From Prostheceraeus crozeri (Eukaryota > Platyhelminthes > Polycladida > Euryleptidae): DNA of 64,000 nucleotides. Each line of letters opens with the position of its first letter. The first letter of the stretch is position 1. Location: contig CAJQUW010011508.1 in NCBI GenBank assembly GCA_907163375.1, forward strand, positions 434,001-498,000, read 5' to 3'. Under the pieces are notes generated by a model. It was not told the origin of the DNA. It saw only the letters and a program-made list of their open reading frames with translations, and made no database searches. Shown here in pieces: positions 49,683 to 59,892 of this stretch. Both the position numbers and the translations under genes were made by a program.

Positions 49683-50868
49683 GTCAGTCTAGCCTCTGTG
49701 TATCACTCACTTATTCACCTTGAGCTCAGTCATCGCTGTCGCATCCAAGCTAATTTGCACCAGGGATTGTACACCAAAGATTTTGTACGAACCTCGGTAA
49801 CTATAATGATAATTATAACAATGATATATTAAGAATTAGTCATTTACTGCATAATATATAACATGACAGCGCAATTACTTGAAATGATGAAATGTAGTGT
49901 GAATACGCGAGACATCGCGGAAATTGCTCCTGATAGTCAGTAACGGGTGCCTTGATGATTAACTATTCGACATATTGATGAGCTTTTTCATCACTTACGT
50001 TTTAGGATATTTTTTCACATTTAAGTTGTCTTATTTGCTAATTGTTGGAAGTAAAAGTAAAGAAGTCAAATGTCTACTCAGTCGGGGACTCAAAACAAAA
50101 TAATTGTCTCCAGATTTCAATGTTTGATTTGGGTTTGATTTTTTTAATCTAAAATCTCGGAAATTTTATTAACCAAACAAAAACCAATTCACTATTGTTT
50201 TAGCCAAACTTTGATTCTTGCAATTTGCAATTACATAATCATGGAAATGTATCAGTCGTGTCATGCAACATGAATCATTGTGTATGGAAGTGTAACTAGG
50301 TGCAATGTTTTTACTCGAAGTTTTATCACAAACGAAAAGCTAATTCGTTCCTGCTTTCGAGAAAATGTCACAGAATGTAGAATTTAACATTGACGCTCCT
50401 TTAAGGCATTACCTCATTTTCATCAACCTTAAGGCCTTACTTTCCTATCTGATTTGTAACTCATATAGCTGTGTGGAGGAGTTGACTTGCTCTTACTCTT
50501 AGTCCTCGTTTTTGTCCCTTCTTCCTCAGTTTGAGGGTCGGACAGCTGGGGAGTTAAGTTTCACAATATACCGAAATGAGGTTGAAGAAGACACATTATA
50601 AGGACACCATATTTAATGTGCTTCCGCAAGTAAATTGTCTCATATAATTATATAATTAATATATTATATATAATTATAACATAAAATATTATATATAATT
50701 ACAATATAAAATATTATATAAATATTATTAATCTGATTAATAATTATAAGATATATAATTATCATATAATAATTGTCTCATGTTGGATAGTTTTACACCT
50801 GATCACATTCTTAGAAGTGGGGGATGCAATTTAACCAAGGTGACAGTCTTATTTGCTTTTCTTTGCAG
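49683..50868 (+). other. ATP7 intron with AT-only block
   Basis: Phase-0 intron of 1186 bp ending in CTTTTCTTTGCAG. 50640-50775 is almost pure A/T, made of overlapping TATATAATTA words. No gene or element recognised. Confidence 0.8.
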
Positions 50869-51144
50869 TCGCTGGGCTTCGAGGCTGAATTATGTGATGG
50901 AAGTAACCGGCAGGACGTGGACTATATCACAACCACGACTCGGAAGTGGCGCGCATCTTTCTTGTTCTCCCTCATATTTGGTGTTCCCACAATGATTTGC
51001 ATGATGGTTTTTATGTTTGCCTTTGGTCACACACCCCCAGCTATGGCCCCGAACAGCACTCATACAGGCGGCGGGCCGCCTATGGTTACTGCAGGGTTAT
51101 CGTGGGAGAACCTGATTATCTTCATACTTGCCACTCCAGTACAG
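50869..51144 (+). CDS. ATP7: ATP7 exon: HMA6 end, first membrane helices
   Basis: Encodes 92 residues. SLGFEAEL closes HMA6. A polar linker with RKWRASF follows, then the first transmembrane helix (FLFSLIFGVPTMICMMVFMF, about residues 31-50), a luminal loop rich in P, T and G (residues 53-75), and most of the second helix (ENLIIFILATPVQ). Human ATP7B has [20 protein letters not shown] at the first helix. Borders are TTTGCAG|TCG and CAG|GTTTGT, phase 0. An Asn-Ser-Thr in the luminal loop could be glycosylated. Confidence 0.95.
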
Positions 51145-51856
51145 GTTTGTGAGGTCCAGTTCAGATTCCATGAATGCATGTTCTGATTTTAATGTGACCG
51201 CATCAGGGTGCACTAATATGTGCATAAATTATGAACGAATTTCGAAATTTCACATGAGAGATACCTCGTATGGAAAAATAATCCTTTCATGTACGATTCT
51301 TACAAGAGTTACAAATTCATTGAATTTGAAAGAATTACAAATGTTTCTTGTATGACTCTTAGAATGCATGACTTTCATTCTATTTCCATACATGAAAAGT
51401 AAACAAAATTTCTTAAAATGTTATAAAGCATGCGAAAACTGCATGAAGTACTGGCGTTATTCACAATATGAAATCACATGAAATTCACAGTTCTCAGAAT
51501 TTCATGAAAAATATAAGAAATTCATAAAACATTCGGAACATGAAATCATATGAGCTTCTTAGATCCTAGAATTGTGTAAAGTTCACATAGTATTCATCAT
51601 ATGAAATCATGCGAATTTCTCAACTGCTCTAATTTCATGAAAAATGTATGAAATTCATGTAAGATAAGATGAATTATATAAGATAGCTATATAGATATCT
51701 TAGTAGTCTCTACATAAACATAGGACAATAGCGATGTGCGTTCGTAGAAATCAGTTGTGCCATTTATTCTGCAGTTTGTGTAAATAATAAGCGGAAAGGG
51801 TATACTACGTGCATTTATTATTGCTAGTTTCATTCATTTTAATATTATCTTTTCAG
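51145..51856 (+). other. ATP7 intron with degenerate tandem repeats
   Basis: 712-bp phase-0 intron. From about 51230 to 51690 it consists of loosely repeated units of 60-70 bp built from ATGAAATCA, TTTCATGAAAAAT and GAAATTCAT. These look like an old minisatellite. Confidence 0.7.
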
Positions 51857-52090
51857 TTCTTCGGCGGACGATATTTTTATATTCAAGCGTTCAAAGCTTT
51901 GCGACACGGGACGACCAATATGGACGTTTTAATTGTCATGGCCACGTCAATCGCTTACACGTACTCTGTCATCGTTGTGGTCGTTGCAATGGCCATGCAG
52001 TCTAACCACAGTCCCAAAACATTTTTCGAGACTACTCCAATGCTTATGGTATTCATTTCCTTAGGAAGGTGGTTAGAGCACATAGCGAAG
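51857..52090 (+). CDS. ATP7: ATP7 exon: membrane helices 2-4
   Basis: Encodes 78 residues: [18 protein letters not shown], the strongly conserved [17 protein letters not shown] with helix 3 running on through [10 protein letters not shown], a short loop, then [20 protein letters not shown], which is helix 4. The match to human ATP7B (GGWYFYVQAYKSLRH, NMDVLIVLATSIAY, PPMLFVFIALGRWLEHLAK) is nearly residue by residue. Borders are TTTTCAG|TTC and AAG|GTAAGA, phase 0. This part forms the copper entry region of the transporter at the cytosolic side of the membrane. Confidence 0.97.
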
Positions 52091-52321
52091 GTAAGATATA
52101 AGTTTTTTTTGGAAAATGTTTTTTGACATCTCTCCCGCTTAGCGGAATTATCACATAATTATTCATAGCATGCTGCATCATATTGTAACAGATATTATTA
52201 TTTTCATTGATTTATAGATGTGCGTGTACTTAAAGATGAATCTAAAATCCCCCTGCCATTGAAGTGAAATATGTCATCGGTCTCACTTGTTCAACTTACT
52301 TATGTAATTGATGTTTTTTAG

Positions 52322-52456
52322 GGTAAGACGTCAGAAGCGTTGACCAAACTCTTATCTTTACAAGCGACCGAAGCTCGACTGATAGAGCAGAATGAGTTTG
52401 GAGAAAAGGAGAAAAACATTCCTATAGAATTGGTGCAGCGAGGAGATACCTTAAAA
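52322..52456 (+). CDS. ATP7: ATP7 exon: start of actuator domain
   Basis: Encodes 45 residues: [20 protein letters not shown], an acidic stretch, and [13 protein letters not shown]. In human ATP7B this is [20 protein letters not shown] ... VPMELVQRGDIVK, just before the VVPGGKFPVDGKV segment of the actuator domain. It begins after TTTTTTAG and ends AAA|GTGAGT in phase 0. The following exon, expected to start with V-PG-K-PVDG, is not found before the viral-like element begins, and the rest of the gene must lie beyond the window. Confidence 0.95.
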
Positions 52457-52542
52457 GTGAGTTATACTCCTGTTGCGGTGAAGATCGCATACACAGTTCG
52501 CATCAGGTTTGATGAATAGATCACATAGACGTCATTGGGGTA

Positions 52543-52708
52543 GGATCCAGTGAAAATGAGAAAATCGCACCCCTCGTTAAGACTGATGATCTATGATTGA
52601 ACCTTTGAGAACGTCTGAGGACGAAGCGCGTCGGGCCTATATACGTTTTCAAATCAATGAACAATCAGTCTTAATGGAGGGAACGATTTTCTCATTTTCT
52701 CTAGATCC
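52543..52708. repeat. 166-bp foldback
   Basis: Arms of about 45 bp (52543-52587 and 52664-52708) pair through GGATC, GAAAATGAGAAAATCG and AAGACTGAT. The centre holds GACGAAGCGCGTCGG. A non-autonomous hairpin element is the likely origin. Confidence 0.7.
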
Positions 52709-52938
52709 TGCAATGCACCTTCCGTATAATAAAGTATACCAGATAAAACAAAATTTCGAGATGATGTAGCATGAGAATACAAAGTATACCAGATTATTAC
52801 ATAATTGTAGAATCGTATTTCAGAATCCCTTCTATATTTGATAAAATTTGCTCCCTGGGAAAACCTTGGTAGAGAGGGATTCTATCGCGGATATCTATGG
52901 TCCTAATAATCTGACATACTTTATAACGGATAGAGGAT

Positions 52939-53053
52939 AGCTATGCGATTCTCTGACATAGATCGTGAAATTATTTGACATATCCCTCGGGCTGAAGCCC
53001 TCGGAATTCATCAAATAATTTCCCTCTATATGCCTAAGAGAATCGCATAGCGC
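52939..53053. repeat. 115-bp foldback
   Basis: AGCTATGCGATTCTC pairs with GAGAATCGCATAGCGCT, and inside GAAATTATTTGA pairs with TCAAATAATTTC, around the centre CCCTCGGGCTGAAGCCCTCGG. Nested pairing over nearly the full length. Confidence 0.7.
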
Positions 53054-53575
53054 TTCGGCTTATTTCGATAATTTGGGGAACTGGTCTTAGCAAAGTTGTC
53101 AATGTTGCGGCTAGTTCACGCCGTAAAAATTGTCATCACCTACGTTTGCATCTGAATACATTATTCATCTGCATTTTTTCTAATATCTGTGATGATTTGA
53201 AGTTACTTTCCTTTAAGAAGTTTAGTCATTTTCTTATCAGACAGCATTAACGGAAATACATGTAAATCCAATGTCTGTGTTTTCTGATTTAGTGAGAAGC
53301 GCTAAGTGTAGTGCCATATTTTTCGCTCATGAAATAGCTTCAGGTCATTTTCCATCATGTGTACGTTTTAGTATCATTCATGTTAACAACAATTTCTGAT
53401 CGTTGACGTATGCGAGAATGTGACTACATTCATAAAGTCAAGGGTAAAATTTAATCAAAACGTTGCGTTTGCCGATATTAAGATGCTTGCTGATTCTAAA
53501 TGTGTTTATCGCTGTGTGATCAGAAGACGTTTTGTGCCAAAACTCATGGCTCAAGATAGTAATGGGCAAAAGACC

Positions 53576-54000
53576 GTTCCAGGACACCATAAAATTCAAA
53601 AAAATAGTATCTTTAAAAACGACATAAATTCATGAATTTTGTCCCTTTTTCAGGTTTTTAAGACCTAAATTCATGAATTTAGTCGTTTTTAAAGATACCG
53701 ATTTTTCAAAAAATGGTACTTTTTAAATGGTCTAAATTCATGAATTTTGGTCATTTTTCAGGTTATGAAGAAAAAAAACCGTTTTTAAAAATACCCAATT
53801 TTCAAATTTTTCAAAATCTCAAATTTGAGAATTACAATTTTCACCCTTAAAATCATGTCCGTTCCAGGACACCGAAAATCATAAAAGTTAAGAATCTCAA
53901 AATTTGTGAATTACAATTTTCTCGCTTAAATCATGACCGTTCCAGGACACCGAAAAAATCATAAAAGTTAAGAATTTCAAATTCATGAATTTTATCCATC
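53576..54000. repeat. left-end repeat zone of the element
   Basis: GTTCCAGGACACC occurs three times exactly (53576-53588, 53861-53873, 53939-53951). The perfect palindrome AAATTCATGAATTT occurs four times (53626-53639, 53667-53680, 53734-53747, 53979-53992), mostly followed by a TTTTTCAGG or CTTTCAGG word. This is probably the subterminal zone of the element, where terminal inverted repeats and replication signals would lie. Confidence 0.7.
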
Positions 54001-54024
54001 TTTCAGGTTTTTAAAATATATCAT

Positions 54025-54777
54025 GTGACTAAAAATATTTCTTTAAAAATGGAAGAAACAAAAGTGGATGAAACAAAAGTGGAAGAAACCGCAAGAATAT
54101 ATCCTTCGTTATCATATGAACGTAGTTCTACTTTAATGGACATTGAAAAGATAAACATCGAAAAGATGAATAAAGAAAAACACAAAGATAGAGTACGTTA
54201 TATGAAAGATAAGGAATCTCAATTATTATTAAGATTAGAGCATTATAAAAAATTAAGAAAGAGATGGAGTAAAGTTAAGAATGTAACACAAGGAATTGGC
54301 ATATTCTTAACAATAAGTTTAGGTGCTTTAACAATTGTTATATCTTCAGGTGTTTTAGCAATTCCAGTAGTTGCTACAGCTTTAACAGGTACGGGTGTTT
54401 TTGCAACTTCACTTGTTACAATGTTAGATAAATCTTTAATAACTAAGAAACGAAAATCATTAAAAACTAAGCATTTACATATTAAAGAAGTCTATGATAA
54501 ACTACATTACTACTTTCAAAGAGTGTGTGATGATAATGTTATTACGTTAGATGAGATTGAAAAATTTGATCAAATAGCTAATGAAGTAAATCAAATATCA
54601 TTTCAATTACAGTCAGAAAAAGTTGATGATAAGAATAAACAGGATGGCAAAATTTCTAGTGATGGTAAAACTTTTACTGATGGTAAAATTTCTAATGAAG
54701 AAAATGATAAAATTTTTTTAGAAGAGCTAAAAACGTTAAGCGAAAATTTAAGCAAAACTTTATTAAACAAAACTTAA
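54025..54777 (+). CDS. membrane-hairpin protein of the element
   Basis: 250 residues, function unknown. Visible parts: an acidic N-terminus with repeated VDETKVEET, a basic coiled region (residues ~45-85), two hydrophobic stretches at about 91-112 and 113-133 separated by only a proline or glycine turn, a basic patch (KKRKSLKTKH), a helical part with VCDDNVITLDEIEKFDQIA that looks like a degenerate EF-hand-style loop, and a run of three DGK units (residues ~208-226). Proteins with a hydrophobic hairpin followed by a D-x-I-t--E--- helix recur in invertebrate Polinton-like elements as I remember them. It lies 24 nt before the next gene on the same strand, so they are probably co-expressed. Confidence 0.7.
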   Translation: MTKNISLKMEETKVDETKVEETARIYPSLSYERSSTLMDIEKINIEKMNKEKHKDRVRYMKDKESQLLLRLEHYKKLRKRWSKVKNVTQGIGIFLTISLGALTIVISSGVLAIPVVATALTGTGVFATSLVTMLDKSLITKKRKSLKTKHLHIKEVYDKLHYYFQRVCDDNVITLDEIEKFDQIANEVNQISFQLQSEKVDDKNKQDGKISSDGKTFTDGKISNEENDKIFLEELKTLSENLSKTLLNKT

Positions 54778-54801
54778 AACGAAAAACCTTTAAACGAAAA
54801 G

Positions 54802-55710
54802 ATGTCAGACAACAAAGCAATAAAAAATAATTTGTTCAGTAAAATGTTTTTGCTGTATTCCAATGTTACCACAAAATTCAAATATTATATTTTAAAAATG
54901 GATAAAATTAGAGCTGATAATTTTAAAAGAATAAAACAATTAGAAGAGTTAATAAAACAAAGAAATATTATGAAAGAAAATCATCTTCAACATAGAATGA
55001 TAAAAGCTGGTATTCAATCTGATATGTTTGAAAAAATGCAGCAAACCGAGCAAGTAAAAACTGATTTTGAAAAAACTATGAAACCATTTAAAACTCTTGA
55101 AAAAGAACTTACAAATAATGATAAACAAATTGATATAACAGATCCAGAGCACAAAACTGTATTAGATGACTATGGATTACTAGAATCAAACATTAATAAG
55201 AAATTACCAAAATCTATGCAATTTGAACATTCTATTTCATTTATAGATGGAAAAACAATACCTAGATTTTATCTCGGACAAAAAGAAATATTTCCACAAC
55301 CTTTTCGAGGTTTAATTTTTTCACCAGATAAATCTCCTTTTAATTTAGATAGAAATTTTGTTGATCTTTTAAGAGGAGCAGATTTAAATAATTATGCTGT
55401 AGAAGATCTCATAAAATATAAAGCTATGTTAGATAGAGTTGGTGCAGTAAAATCTCTTAGACGTTATAAACAATTAGAAAATTTATTATCAACGGGAGTT
55501 AAAGTAGGAAAAGGTTTTAAAACAGAAACAACTGTATTTTTACCAGATGATCCACAAGAATTACTAAATAGATTAAATATTTTAATATCGGCAATAAAAG
55601 AAGGACATAATTCTAGTTTCAATGAAATTCATGCTATATTGAAAAGACTGTTAGAAAAGAAGATTCTAAATGAAGAGGATTATAAAAGTATAACGAACCG
55701 AATGTTCTAG
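54802..55710 (+). CDS. conserved Polinton-like element protein with LPDDP tail
   Basis: 302 residues, not assigned a function. The N-terminal third is a basic coiled coil with many lysines. The middle has FIDGKTIPRFYLGQKEIFP, and DLLRGADLNNYAVEDLIKYK follows. The C-terminal 60 residues (FLPDDPQELLNRLNILISAI, then IHAILKRLLEKKILNEEDYK) match a tail I recall from uncharacterised proteins of invertebrate virus-like elements (LPSDP--L--RL-LLLAAK-AG). Its stop codon overlaps a GGGCTTCGCCC palindrome. A structural or scaffolding role is only a guess. Confidence 0.65.
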   Translation: MSDNKAIKNNLFSKMFLLYSNVTTKFKYYILKMDKIRADNFKRIKQLEELIKQRNIMKENHLQHRMIKAGIQSDMFEKMQQTEQVKTDFEKTMKPFKTLEKELTNNDKQIDITDPEHKTVLDDYGLLESNINKKLPKSMQFEHSISFIDGKTIPRFYLGQKEIFPQPFRGLIFSPDKSPFNLDRNFVDLLRGADLNNYAVEDLIKYKAMLDRVGAVKSLRRYKQLENLLSTGVKVGKGFKTETTVFLPDDPQELLNRLNILISAIKEGHNSSFNEIHAILKRLLEKKILNEEDYKSITNRMF

Positions 55711-55720
55711 GGCTTCGCCC
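55710..55720. repeat. GGGCTTCGCCC palindrome at a stop codon
   Basis: The same palindrome as in the PolB region, in the opposite direction, starts on the last base of the stop codon of the 302-residue gene, so here it lies outside coding sequence. Confidence 0.85.
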
Positions 55721-55924
55721 GTAGCTGAAATATGTTGTTGTCTTTAATTTTTTTATAAAAAATGTTAATTTAAAATTTTAACTAAAAAATGTGTTCAGCA
55801 GATTTAGACAAAATCATTTATATAATATTAATATATTAATATTAATATAATAATAATTTAATATTAATATTAATATTAATATAATCATTTATATAATAAT
55901 CATTTAGAAAATCTAACAGAGATT
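55711..55924. other. AT-only intergenic spacer
   Basis: After the palindrome the spacer is nearly pure A/T, with repeated ATATTAATATTAAT words at 55823-55885. Probably regulatory or a polyadenylation region for the genes on its left. Confidence 0.5.
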
Positions 55925-56656
55925 TTGGTTTCATCAAAATTTAGTACGACGTTAAAAATTATAACAACTACTTCATCACACACTTGTAATTTAGAACCCA
56001 TTCTTCATTTAGAACAAAATAAAAATTATCAAATTGCATTGACTAGTTTCTCCACATTTAACACTATTCAAAACGTTATCAAAGATGTGAATGATCAATT
56101 TAGATATTCTACTGATAAAGGCAAAACATGGAAAATACTAACTTTTCTTCCTGGTTCTTACGAAGTTGAATCAATATCAAATGAAATTAAGAGACATTTA
56201 GGTATACCATTTAAAGATGAGAAACAATTACATTTTGCAGTTGAACCGGCAGTTAATAAATTTTCTCTTACTTTAGACGAAAATTATCAAGTTGATTTTA
56301 ATCATGATAGATCATTGTCAAAGCTATTAGGATTTAATAAACAAACCTATAGTCAAGGTTATCATTTAGGTGAGAAGATTCCAAAAATAACTGAAATAAA
56401 TTCAATTGTTGTACATTGTGACATTATTGAAGGAGGATATATAAATGGTAAATTATCAAATTTAATATTCAGTTTTCCAGCTTTTACTGTACCCATTGGT
56501 TATAGATTAAATGTAATTCCACAAACAATAATATATTTCCCTATTACAAGAAAAACTATTAACAACATTAACATGAGAATCACTGATGAAAAAGGACAAG
56601 AAATAAATTTTGGAGGTGAAGAGATTATGATAGATCATTTGGTTCGGGAGGTATAA
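55925..56656 (+). CDS. putative minor capsid (penton-like) protein
   Basis: About 243 residues. The pattern recalls a protein common in invertebrate Polinton-like elements: an N-terminal strand-rich part with YQIALTSFSTFNTIQNV, WKILTFLPGSYEVESISNEI, then LLGFNKQTYSQG and a hydrophobic C-terminal sheet (YRLNVIPQTIIYFPI). In the family this protein, upstream of the packaging ATPase, is usually read as the minor capsid single-jelly-roll protein; here that is inference from pattern and position. The 21-bp hairpin repeat begins at its 3' end. Confidence 0.6.
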   Translation: MVSSKFSTTLKIITTTSSHTCNLEPILHLEQNKNYQIALTSFSTFNTIQNVIKDVNDQFRYSTDKGKTWKILTFLPGSYEVESISNEIKRHLGIPFKDEKQLHFAVEPAVNKFSLTLDENYQVDFNHDRSLSKLLGFNKQTYSQGYHLGEKIPKITEINSIVVHCDIIEGGYINGKLSNLIFSFPAFTVPIGYRLNVIPQTIIYFPITRKTINNINMRITDEKGQEINFGGEEIMIDHLVREV

Positions 56657-56725
56657 ACTCCCGTTCGAGAGGTATAAACTCCCGTTCGAGAGGTATAAAC
56701 TCCCGTTCGGGAGGTATAAACTCCC
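56642..56725. repeat. four tandem 21-bp hairpin units
   Basis: Four head-to-tail copies of a 21-bp unit (56642-56662, 56663-56683, 56684-56704, 56705-56725). Each contains GGGAGGTATAAACTCCC or the G-to-A variant, an imperfect palindrome with a 5-bp GGGAG/CTCCC stem. The variants alternate in the order G, A, A, G. Confidence 0.9.
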
Positions 56726-56783
56726 ACGCAAAACTAGAGAAGTTTAATTTTCTTCTTCTTTTAAAATAAAAATAATTTTTTTT

Positions 56784-56796
56784 GTTAAAAAATGAG
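56784..56796 (+). promoter_or_regulatory. A-rich leader motif before an ATG
   Basis: TTGTTAAAAAATG ends in an ATG (56794-56796) upstream of the ATPase region. The identical 13 bases precede the gene at 63856. On the - strand the genes starting at 62255 and 63751 share a related leader, AAAAATAAAAAAATGG. A shared promoter or translation leader is inferred. Confidence 0.45.
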
Positions 56797-56864
56797 TGAA
56801 GTACTACCATTAAATAAAAAAAAAACTTTAATTTAATCATCATCCAAATTTATCTAATAAAGTT

Positions 56865-57560
56865 TTGTCAGTTATTTGCGGAAGATCAGGTTGTAGTAAA
56901 ACGTATCTATTGTTTAAAATTTTAACGACTCCAAATTTTTTGGATTATAACAATCTTATAATTTATACAACAACAGCAGAACAACCCGTCTATCAATTTT
57001 TAAAATATGGATTTGAAAATAATCTTAAAAAAACAGCAATTGCTTCATTATTCAAAGAATATGAAAAATCTGAAGATGAAGAAGAAATAAGTTCGTGGTG
57101 TGAAGAAGCAGCAAAAAATAATCAGTTAGTTGAAACCAATAAAAATAAGCATATAAAGATACAATTAATAGATGATAGTGGTAATATGCAAGATCCTAGT
57201 AAACTAGATAAAACAATGAAACATTGTGTAATTTTTGATGATTGTGTTAATGACAGAAATCAGTCAGTTCAGAGAAATTATTTCACAAGAGGTAGACATA
57301 ATAACTGTAGTGTATTTTATTTAACACAAAGTATGTATTCATTAGATGGAAGTGTTATTAGAAAGAATGCAAATATATTTATACTATTTGAAATAAATGC
57401 AAGAAACTTAAGTGATTTGTTAAGAGATTTATGTGTAAGAAATAAAGATGAATTTAAACAATCGTGTAACAATGCTTGGTCAAAAGATTATGGCTTCATT
57501 ACAATTAATATTGATAAAAAAATTCATGATAGAGTTATCGAACAATTGTTCTCTGACTGA
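56865..57560 (+). CDS. A32/FtsK-like DNA packaging ATPase
   Basis: P-loop ATPase that in Polintons, adintoviruses and relatives drives genome packaging into capsids. The Walker A loop is GRSGCSKT near the start, followed by YLLFKILTTPNFLDYNNLII. The Walker B strand is HCVIFDDCVND around residue 126, and a later FYLTQSMYSLDG segment fits the sensor motif following Walker B (polar residue after a strand). About 230 residues are visible, close to the usual 230-280. It sits downstream of the putative minor capsid gene, a common neighbour in the family, and ends convergently with the PolB region at 57.6 kb. Confidence 0.85.
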   Translation: MSVICGRSGCSKTYLLFKILTTPNFLDYNNLIIYTTTAEQPVYQFLKYGFENNLKKTAIASLFKEYEKSEDEEEISSWCEEAAKNNQLVETNKNKHIKIQLIDDSGNMQDPSKLDKTMKHCVIFDDCVNDRNQSVQRNYFTRGRHNNCSVFYLTQSMYSLDGSVIRKNANIFILFEINARNLSDLLRDLCVRNKDEFKQSCNNAWSKDYGFITINIDKKIHDRVIEQLFSD

Positions 57561-57677
57561 AAGTCGATAGAACATTTGTTTGCCGAGTGATAAAAATATA
57601 CAAATATAGTGATATAATATTTTATTTTTTTATTTTATATATATATATCAAATTTGTCTATCTTTGAAATTAGAAAA
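57561..57677. terminator. convergent AT-rich end zone
   Basis: Between the stop of the + strand ATPase and the 3' end of the - strand PolB lies a 117-bp A/T-rich stretch with a (TA)n run at 57635-57648 and AATATA/TATTTT words. It probably serves as the 3' end region of both transcripts. Confidence 0.4.
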
Positions 57678-59877
57678 TTAAAAAGGTTCAGTAGTTATTC
57701 CATCAGGTAAAATTTTTCTATTATCATCAAATGGATCTAATGCTAATTTATGTTCTTCTTTTAAATACATTTTATGTTTCTTTGAATTAAGTCTATAATT
57801 ACATGCTGTTTTTATTTCATTATTAAATAATGCATTTTTATAATCTTGAAATGTTATTTGATTAGCCACTGATGCCTTTGAAATTCCTTTTAATGTTTTA
57901 TGTGTTTTAATATTATTAGTTGTATCATAACAGTAACATTTAGATTTTAAAATATAGCTTCTGTTATGAAATCTTCATTTTCTTCTAATTCATCTTTTAC
58001 TTTACATAAATCAGAAGGATGAATGATATCTTTTATTTTATCTATTTCTTTAACAAGTGTAGAATTATACGGTATTGTTAATTCTAAGAAAACGGAATCG
58101 GTATCTGTAAAGTGTAATTTAAAGTTTTTGCCATAAGCAGGTGCTAAATAATCATATATAAATCTATACATAAATAGTTTAGCTAATTCTAATATAGTGA
58201 AACCAATAAAATTAAACTTATCATGTTTTACGCTAATTCGACGTAAATGTACAGCACATAGTTCATCACTAAATCTAGTAGTTCTTTTATATGTAGGTTT
58301 CCTTGTTAAATTTTGAAACCTATCTTTATCATAAACTATTTCAATATTTTGTCTATTACGCACATTTTCTAAAGTCTTACCATAAAATGCATTATTCATT
58401 AATTTGAAGAACACGTTTCCAAAATCATTTTTATTTCTTTTAGCTATTTTACGTTTTTCAATATTGAACTCTATATAATTTTTTAACCATTTAGATTTTT
58501 GATAAAATAGTTTTCGATGTATTTTGGTGAAAATCATTCCATGTTCTAAATACCAATCTAGCATTCTTCCTTCAACAACATACTTTCCTTTATTACTTTG
58601 TGTTAACATAAGTTTTTTGTTGGTCTGTATTTCTTAGGAATTATAGATTTTTGATAATCTGAAAAATCTTCTATATTGGGAATTTTGTTTTCGGGACAGA
58701 AAGGAAAATATTTTGTTTTCTCTTTTATTTCATCAGGGTATACTAAATCAACTTCATATATATAACCATGATTATAATTTCCATCATATGTTTTTTGATA
58801 ATCTAGAATATTACACCATGACATTTCACCTGTTGGTAATTCTTGTATCATGCAAGAAGAATATAAGCTATTAAAATCATAATATAACAAATAGTTTTCT
58901 CTCATGATTTCATCAACTGCTGCTTGACTATCTTCATTTGATATAAGTCCTTCTATATTTTGATTAAACAATTTTATAAACTGATCGCTTTCTTCTGGAG
59001 ATAAAGGTTTCATTATTCCATAATCATCAGGATTTACTTTTTTATTGTAACACTGTACATAACGATTACCTAAAACTGATGAAACTCCACCTCTAATTCC
59101 AGATTCAAAAAATAATAATTTATCATATGTATTCTCTTTATAATGTTTAAGTTTAACATTTGTATGTTTTAATCCTGCTAACAATGTTAAACCTGGTGTA
59201 GAATAACAATAACATGGATCTATTCCGTAATATTCTAAACACATATCACGAAAGTTTTCAAAAAGATCAGCTAGTATTAATACATCTATCTGAAGATATT
59301 TCATTGTATAATCATACATTGTTTTACAATTTAACTCTCTCCAATTCTTTTCAGCTTCTGCATAGTCTTCTTCAGATAATTGTGATTGTTTTAATGTTGA
59401 TTTAAATTTATTTATTGGAGGAAGTTGTTTTTCTTCCATAATTTTATTCACAGAATTAAAATCAGTCTTCGACTGTGGACCACAGGTTTTATCTCCAGTT
59501 ATGTACTCATACGGAAATATTCCTTTCAAAGGTTTTTAATTATATTTATTTAATATTTTACATTGTTCAGATTTCAAAGTTTTTCCCATAACATCTAATG
59601 AATAAGGAGTAAAAAATCTAAATGCATCTAAAATTCTAATACAACCTAATTGCATTGAAAAATATTCTTCTTCTGTTTTACATAGTACATTTATTTGTTG
59701 TTGTTGTAATTTTTCAGATGAAAATAAATCTTTCATTACTAGATGGAAATCATATTTAGAACCATTGTAGAAATATAGAGGAACAAAGTTATATTTAAAT
59801 TTATTAGCATTAAGATTACAAGAATTATGTGCTGCACCTCTATATAATCCATTTAGATGATCATGATCTTTTACTTT

Positions 59878-59892
59878 GACGGCAGAGCCGTC
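59878..59892. repeat. small palindrome in PolB region
   Basis: GACGGCAGAGCCGTC pairs a 6-bp stem around a 3-nt loop and reads on the - strand as RRDGSAVKV. GC-rich against a very AT-rich background, like the other palindromes of this element. Confidence 0.75.

Larger units (their letters stand above)
52457..53557 (+). other. ATP7 intron, part before the inserted element
   Basis: Starts with GTGAGT. It carries two foldback repeats (52543-52708 and 52939-53053) and otherwise AT-rich sequence without a gene. Confidence 0.7.

Noticed and set aside
56507-56843. Two - strand open frames with repeated EFIPLER and GSLYLSN peptides
   Set aside because: They are shadow translations of the 4 x 21-bp repeat and of the capsid-like gene on the other strand.
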